From an uncultured Mailhella sp. (lineage in GTDB: Bacteria; Desulfobacterota; Desulfovibrionia; Desulfovibrionales; Desulfovibrionaceae), in the NCBI RefSeq assembly GCF_944324995.1, contig NZ_CALUYL010000007.1:1-64000 (forward strand): a stretch of DNA of 64,000 bases, given 5' to 3'. How positions within the stretch are numbered: the first letter of the stretch is position 1; the number at the start of each line of letters is the position of its first letter. The notes under the pieces were generated by a model. That model was not told the DNA's origin, searched no databases, and worked only from the letters and a program-made list of their open reading frames with translations. Below are positions 59,970 to 64,000 of this stretch, piece after piece. A program made the translations under genes and the position numbers.

Positions 59970-60530
59970 TCAGCTCCTTGTCATGTCATAGGCACAGTAG
60001 AAAAGAAAAAGACCCAGCACCGCATTGATGGAACGGTAATGGATCTGATGCCGGCTCTGCATCCTGACGCCAAAGAACGCCCCGCAGGAACGTAGATGCG
60101 CTGCCGAGAACGACTACGGCTACGCGTGCAAAAAACAGTCCAGAAGCGGTGGAAAACATGGGAACAACATACGTAGCCGGAACAGTCAGCCCATCGAGAT
60201 ATATCTTCACATCGACCAGTGCAGCAAAGCCCTGTGAAAACCTTCGATTGCGTACTATTCGTTTCTGATGAAAGGCGACTGCGAAGCGCCCCCAGGCCAG
60301 CAGACACATGTACGCCCATCCTGCTGCATAATGAAGAACGGCGAGTGCAGGCTCAAGGCTCATCTCAAAAAACTGCACGAGCAGGATGCAACGCAACTGC
60401 ACCAGAGCATAGCCGAAACCTATGCCCCAGAGCAACGGTTTCGCCTTATCTCAACCCAAAACCGCTGCCGCGTTGAACGCCAGCAGAACCTGGATCAACT
60501 CCAAGCAGACGGATACAGGATTTCTCTGTA
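59970..60530 (-). pseudogene. Degraded LysE/RhtB-type exporter
   Basis: The remains of a six-helix amino-acid exporter are spread over more than one frame. Pieces include LLWGIGFGYALVQLRCILL, the family-typical FSQGFAALVDVKIYLDGLT, and the C-terminal RSINAVLGLFLFYCAYDM in a different frame ending at 59970. An in-frame stop precedes the LLWGIG segment. The N-terminal limit is uncertain. It ends two bases before the HxlR start codon, so it once belonged to the same operon. Confidence 0.75.
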
Positions 60531-60559
60531 CCGCATACTTGGCAACAGAAGAGGAATAA

Positions 60560-60757
60560 TCAGTCCTTACCAATCCTGGGACGGAGGTGAATGGCCTGTT
60601 TATGACATAGCCTCACACATCGGCCACAGCCACAGCAAATCTGTTCATCTACGACACTTTTCCAACCAGGCTTCATGGCGATGGCTTTCAGGGGACAACA
60701 GAGTATGCAGGCACCACACCCTACACATGTTTCCGTATCGATATATGCTGTACTCAT
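60560..60757 (-). CDS. 2[4Fe-4S] ferredoxin-like protein
   Basis: The 65-residue protein has two four-cysteine [4Fe-4S] motifs, CVGCGACILCCP and CCGCGRCVRLC. The second motif ends in CHKQAI, with His where proline is usual. It is a probable cytoplasmic electron carrier. The ribosome-binding site is weak. It lies in the island operon downstream of the PNPOx-like gene. Confidence 0.88.
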   Translation of the reverse strand: MSTAYIDTETCVGCGACILCCPLKAIAMKPGWKSVVDEQICCGCGRCVRLCHKQAIHLRPRIGKD

Positions 60758-60837
60758 TTTGTGCGTGGGGAAACCGAGGGATGCTGAAAAAGAGACATCT
60801 CCCGGTTTCCAAATAGCGGCTATCGGACTACCTCGGA

Positions 60838-61230
60838 TCAGAGAACTTTCTTGTTGTCTGCCCCGGGGGTGGCAACGATAACCTTTTCAGGCACAATCTT
60901 CACCGCGCCCTTGGCTGTCACCGCACCGTGGAACATATCTTCGACCATGACCTTGAAGGCATCGACCACAGGACCTTCGCTCAGGTAGCTGGCCGTGCCC
61001 TTGATCTGATAGCCTTCCAGACTCTGGGGATCATATGCGGAGATGGCGATTTTCCCATTTTCGCAGATGTTCTTCAGCGTGGTCTCAAGGAACACGTCAC
61101 CAACGACGAGGGTGCCGTCGTCCAACACATCCTTGAAAGCGACGGGAACCACATTCGGACAACCATCACCAAAGGTTGCCAAGTCCCACATATGTTCTTT
61201 CAGCATCTTCTTGACGGATTCGTTCAACAT
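60838..61230 (-). CDS. Pyridoxamine 5'-phosphate oxidase-like flavin-binding protein
   Basis: The 130-residue PNPOx-like split-barrel protein begins MLNESVKKMLKEHMWDLATF and continues with PNVVPVAFKDV, DGTLVVGDVF and ISAYDPQSLEGYQIKGTASY. This is typical of small FMN-binding proteins in anaerobes that are often controlled by HxlR regulators. AAGGAGG lies directly before the ATG. It is the first gene of the island operon. Confidence 0.88.
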   Translation of the reverse strand: MLNESVKKMLKEHMWDLATFGDGCPNVVPVAFKDVLDDGTLVVGDVFLETTLKNICENGKIAISAYDPQSLEGYQIKGTASYLSEGPVVDAFKVMVEDMFHGAVTAKGAVKIVPEKVIVATPGADNKKVL

Positions 61231-61297
61231 AAAAACCTCCTTATATTTTTGATTAAAAATGTATAGAAAATAAACTCAGCAGAAACAATATATAAAT

Positions 61298-61322
61298 AAA
61301 TTTATTAGTAACTAATAAATTT
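61298..61322. promoter_or_regulatory. Perfect 25-bp palindrome upstream of the PNPOx-HxlR operon
   Basis: Twelve-bp arms AAATTTATTAGT (61298-61309) and ACTAATAAATTT (61311-61322) flank a single base, about 70 bases upstream of the PNPOx-like start codon. It is a strong operator candidate, most likely for the HxlR protein encoded in the operon. Confidence 0.75.
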
Positions 61323-61473
61323 CATAGTAAAATACAAAAATATACTTAAAATGTAAAAAACTAATTAATATAATTTTATTAAATACCAATCACAAAGAAC
61401 TTTCGCAGACATCTAATCCATGTACCAGCGAAAAAGTGCATTTTTCTGTTTACTGACAATAAAATATGGGATT

Positions 61474-61495
61474 ATATACGTAAATCAACGTATAT
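61474..61495. promoter_or_regulatory. 22-bp inverted repeat upstream of the integrase remnant
   Basis: Perfect 8-bp arms ATATACGT (61474-61481) and ACGTATAT (61488-61495) are separated by six bases. It may have been an operator or excisionase-type site of the integrase gene. The AT-rich 61323-61473 stretch contains no gene. Confidence 0.45.
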
Positions 61496-61598
61496 GGAGC
61501 ATAACATTATAGCTTTTCTCATAAGAGGTTTCGACGGGGCACGGTGCTCAAATATTTCAGCAATGCCGACGTAGAGCCCGGACAAAGGAAATTGCTGG

Positions 61599-62665
61599 AT
61601 GGCGAGAGTCATCGTGAACGGCAGGCAGACAGCCTGCAAAATGCTTCCGGCAGGGAAACTCATGGCCCGGAATGGCGGGCCGCAAAAGAATGGGAGAAAG
61701 AGCAAAAAAGGCTCGCACGGGAAGGGATGACGATCCCCACGGCATCAGAACTGCTTATGGCGCGGGGAGATAGTTGCCTTGCCCCTGTTCAGCGAACCAT
61801 GAGCCGACAGCTCATGTGGAAAAGAAGCTGGCGACGAAGGACTTTTTCGCCTGCTGCGGCAAAAAGGGCATCCATGACATTGCGGAAATCACTTCGGCGA
61901 GAGCCTATGAGTTTCTTTCCAGAATCAAGGATGCGCGCGGGGCGAACGTCGCCAGCAGGTACCACAAGAATCTGCCGTCTGCATGGAACTGGGGGTTCAG
62001 ACTTCTTTGAGGGATTTTTATGCAGGCGACGTTGCCGCCTTGAAGCCGAAGCCCTCTGCCGCAAGGCACGGCGAGCGCCATGTTTCCCGACGGAACGTGA
62101 TGCCATCAAGGTGTTTCAGCAGGCGGAAAGGCAGGCCCTGCTCATGCTGCTGCCCCTGTACTTCACGGGAGGACGCAGAAGCGAAATCTTCCGGCTGACG
62201 TGGAGCGATGTGGACATTCAGAAAGAAAAAATCAGGCTGACCGAAACAAATCAGGCCATGGCATGGAACGGGTGCGCCGATTCCGAATGCGCCCGGAACT
62301 GGTCAAGGCGCTCAAGTGGGCGGCGGGACGCCCGCCCCTGCACGGTGGACAATGTGTTCATGCAGCTTCAGAACGACACGTTTCCGGGGCAACCGTTCAC
62401 CCAGCGCATTCACTTCATGGAGATCCTCTGCCGGAAGGCCCATGTGAAGCCCTTCGGTTTTCACGCCATCCGGCACAAGAGCGCAGCCATCACGTTCGTG
62501 AGTTCAGGTCTGAATGCCGCCCAGGTTCTCATGAACATTATCGGGCGACCACCACGAATCGCCATACGAAAAGCGAGAGGCTGTACACGGACCAGAGAGA
62601 AACGCTTCCGGCTCTGGGAGACCGCAGCCTGCCGCATCACACAGAACAGTGTTTTTCGTAAGTGA
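61599..62665 (+). pseudogene. Multiply frameshifted tyrosine recombinase (integrase)
   Basis: The reconstructed protein starts MARVIVNGRQTACKMLPAGK at the ATG at 61599. It then runs through different frames: EWRAAKEWEKEQKRLAREG, KKLATKDFFACCGKKGIHDI, NLPSAWNWG, the catalytic-Arg region YFTGGRRSEIFRLTW, RPELVKALKWA, the HxxR region VKPFGFHAIRHKSAA, and ATTTNRHTKSERLYTD with the nucleophilic Tyr. At least four frame changes are needed, so it is inactive. Full relatives in Desulfovibrio are about 350 residues. It lies next to tRNA-Glu and tRNA-Gln, usual targets for such elements. Confidence 0.85.
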
Positions 62666-62720
62666 CGCCTCATGCTCCATCAGCGGGGGCTGCCGAACAG
62701 CACATCCATGACACTGAGGA
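62592..62720 (+). repeat. Integrase 3'-end repeat, copy B (island right boundary)
   Basis: Direct repeat of 58963-59105. It covers the last codons of the integrase pseudogene and about 55 bases after it, stopping just before the tRNA terminator. Confidence 0.75.
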
Positions 62721-62726
62721 ATTAAC

Positions 62727-62761
62727 AAAAAAAAACGCCTTGTGATCACTCACAAGGCGTT
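62727..62761 (-). terminator. Terminator of the tRNA-Gln/Glu operon
   Basis: On the minus strand, perfect 10-bp arms ACGCCTTGTG (62751-62760) and CACAAGGCGT (62735-62744) are followed by a run of at least eight T residues, just past tRNA-Glu. Confidence 0.9.
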
Positions 62762-62770
62762 GATTTCATT

Positions 62771-62847
62771 TGGCGTCCCCAGGCGGATTTGAACCGCCGT
62801 TGACGGCGTGAAAGGCCGCTGTCCTGGGCCGGCTAGACGATGGGGAC
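62771..62847 (-). tRNA. tRNA-Glu (anticodon TTC)
   Basis: A full cloverleaf on the minus strand with encoded CCA. The acceptor arm GTCCCCA pairs with TGGGGAC, and the anticodon loop CTTTCAC gives anticodon TTC. It is 13 bases downstream of tRNA-Gln. Confidence 0.95.
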
Positions 62848-62860
62848 ACGGTGTTTACCG

Positions 62861-62935
62861 TGGCTGGGCTACAAGGACTCGAACCTTGATTATCGGAGCC
62901 AGAATCCGACGTCCTGCCAATTGAACGATAGCCCA
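62861..62935 (-). tRNA. tRNA-Gln (anticodon CTG)
   Basis: A full cloverleaf on the minus strand, 75 nt with encoded CCA. The acceptor arm TGGGCTA pairs with TAGCCCA, the anticodon stem TCGGA pairs with TCCGA, and the loop TTCTGGC gives anticodon CTG. The acceptor arm starting with U is typical of tRNA-Gln. Confidence 0.95.
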
Positions 62936-62948
62936 TCGGTGAGAAAGA

Positions 62949-62976
62949 GAACTACCAGAATCGCCGGAGAAGTCAA
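62949..62976 (-). promoter_or_regulatory. Candidate promoter of the tRNA-Gln/Glu operon
   Basis: On the minus strand TTGACT (62971-62976) is followed after 16 bases by TAGTTC (62949-62954), about 14 bases upstream of tRNA-Gln. The -35 box is good and the -10 box weak. Confidence 0.45.
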
Positions 62977-63017
62977 GCGATTATTTCCGGAAATTTTAAT
63001 TTTTTTTGTTTTTTCTG

Positions 63018-63635
63018 CTAACCGAGCCGTCTATGCGAGGAAAAACGTATGATAATCAAATGACATATCCACCATACGGCAATAACGGACACCAGCCCGA
63101 TGAGCCATCCGACCACCACGTCGAACGGATAGTTCTTGCCCACGTACACCTGCGAAAAGCCCACGCAGAACGGCAGAAGGTACACCCAGGGGTTGGAACG
63201 GTAGAACAGCAGGGAAAGCACCACGGCCACGGCCATGCAGGCCGCAGACGGCGAAGACGGCATGGAGCCGCCGAGACCGGCGGTTTCGGTGGTGTTTTCG
63301 TCTATGACCAGCCACTGATCGGTTGCCGCATCATAATAATTGGTGTCCATGAGCACCTGACAGGGACGCTCACGGTCGATGGAAGACTTGAGCGCACTGG
63401 TGGTAAGGTCGGTCACGCCCACGGAAAGGCCCATGAGCAGCACAAGCATGAGCACGCGCCCCACCGGCTCCAGAGAACTGCGCCAGCAGTGCACGGCGTA
63501 GGCGATCACGCACACGAGCGCGCCCACCCACATGAGCCACACCTGAGAAAACAGGGGCATGAAGAAATTGAACACCGCATTATGAGCCGACACGTTGATG
63601 AGTTCAAACAGCGACTGATCGATAATCTGAAACAT
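63018..63635 (-). CDS. PAP2-like membrane protein lacking catalytic histidines
   Basis: The 205-residue protein has five to six hydrophobic segments and the PAP2 (phosphatidic acid phosphatase 2) layout. Motif 1 (KxxxxxxRP) is intact at K83 to R90-P91. Motif 2 (PSGH) reads PSSPSA at 126-131 and has no His. Motif 3 (SRxxxxxHxxxD) reads SQVYVGKNYPFD at 161-172, with Gln for Arg and Asn for the nucleophilic His. So it is unlikely to be an active PAP2 phosphatase by the usual mechanism. GAGG lies five bases before the ATG. Confidence 0.85.
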   Translation of the reverse strand: MFQIIDQSLFELINVSAHNAVFNFFMPLFSQVWLMWVGALVCVIAYAVHCWRSSLEPVGRVLMLVLLMGLSVGVTDLTTSALKSSIDRERPCQVLMDTNYYDAATDQWLVIDENTTETAGLGGSMPSSPSAACMAVAVVLSLLFYRSNPWVYLLPFCVGFSQVYVGKNYPFDVVVGWLIGLVSVIAVWWICHLIIIRFSSHRRLG

Positions 63636-63736
63636 GGGAGCCTCTTGTATTCAGCAATAGTTCCTCAAAGTCACGGAAAGCCTGCCGGCAGCCGATACGC
63701 CGCAGGCGTTGGCGGGACGGTCCCGCAAAGTTCTGC

Positions 63737-64000
63737 CTACTCTATGCCGCCCCCGGCGTTTCCGTCAATCGTGTCGGCAGAGAGACGGTTCTGTTCCCAC
63801 TGCCAGCGGGCGAGTCCGTTGAATATGTTCTTGCGCCGCACCTTGCTGCCCGCGCACATGGCGTCGAGCACGTCCATCATGTCGGCGCGCCGGGTCTTGC
63901 CCGCCGACGGGCAGGGATTAGAAAAGACCGGCAGTTCCCACTGCCTCGCCGCGCGCACGATTTCCGCCTTGGAGAGCAGCATGAGCGGGCGGATGACCTG
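63737..64000 (-). CDS. PP-loop ATPase, C-terminal part (TtcA-like), partial
   Basis: The visible 87 codons run off the right edge, reading QVIRPLMLLSKAEIVRAARQ onwards and then FSNPCPSAGKTRRADMMDVL. The spacing of the conserved Cys and the RPL...E pattern match the C terminus of TtcA/TilS-like tRNA-thiolation PP-loop ATPases, most like TtcA (2-thiocytidine synthesis). The ATPase motif SGGxDS is off the window. No neighbouring gene helps the call. Confidence 0.7.
   Translation of the reverse strand, partial: QVIRPLMLLSKAEIVRAARQWELPVFSNPCPSAGKTRRADMMDVLDAMCAGSKVRRKNIFNGLARWQWEQNRLSADTIDGNAGGGIE

Noticed and set aside
60219..60816. Plus-strand frames opposite the exporter remnant and ferredoxin
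   Set aside because: They overlap the well-supported ferredoxin and the LysE-type remnant and show no domain of their own.
61599..62665. A functional integrase from the 373-codon open frame at 61544
   Set aside because: Conserved integrase segments switch frames at least four times, so the single open frame does not encode the whole enzyme.

Overview
The window looks like a chromosomal segment of a high-GC, anaerobic member of the Desulfovibrionaceae (Desulfovibrio/Bilophila/Mailhella-like). The reasons are an F-type ATPase operon with paired b and b' subunits, a linked rpsU / yqeY-mutS2-dnaG-rpoD block, a glycyl-radical enzyme of the sulfonate-lyase type, fused TRAP/TAXI transport, old-yellow-enzyme-type iron-sulfur flavoproteins and repeated use of sigma-54 promoters. 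The genus cannot be fixed from the sequence alone.

Region 1 (1-25 kb) is housekeeping. The minus strand carries atpF'-F-H-A-G-D-C, rodA, and ctpA followed by ndk-proC. The plus strand carries an unrecognised gene coupled to an EF-G paralogue, then rsmA, hup, a small membrane protein, rpsU, yqeY-mutS2-dnaG-rpoD and mnmG. A tRNA-Val/Asp/Asp operon follows at 25.5 kb.

Region 2 (26-58.8 kb) is accessory and catabolic. It holds three modules of similar design: a bacterial enhancer-binding protein (AAA+, GAFTGA, Fis HTH), a well-matched -24/-12 sigma-54 promoter, and a structural operon whose first gene is followed by a strong intercistronic hairpin. Module A (26.4-33.3 kb) encodes an isethionate-sulfite-lyase-like glycyl radical enzyme, its activase, an HpcH/HpaI-type aldolase and a metallo-beta-lactamase-fold hydrolase. 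Module B (33.6-42.1 kb) encodes an amidohydrolase-fold protein lacking most metal ligands, a fused TRAP permease, a TAXI binding protein and an OYE/2-enoate-reductase-like flavoprotein. Module C (49.4-58.8 kb) encodes a second OYE-like flavoprotein, two DASS-like anion permeases, a nitrilase, a protein of unknown function and a beta-hydroxyacid dehydrogenase. Between B and C lies a flavin/redox region (42.4-49 kb): a frameshifted radical SAM gene, a Tat-exported flavodoxin-like protein, a flavin reductase, a LysR regulator, a Tat-exported DUF362 protein, an FMN reductase and a DUF4405-like membrane protein.

Region 3 (59-62.7 kb) is a small, AT-richer island bounded by two direct copies of an integrase 3' end. 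It carries a PNPOx-like protein, a 2[4Fe-4S] ferredoxin, a broken LysE-type exporter, an HxlR regulator and a GNAT acetyltransferase, plus a multiply frameshifted tyrosine integrase next to tRNA-Glu and tRNA-Gln genes. The window ends with a PAP2-like membrane protein lacking its catalytic histidines and a partial PP-loop ATPase gene.

No CRISPR array, rRNA or intact IS element was seen. All family assignments come from reading motifs, with no database search.
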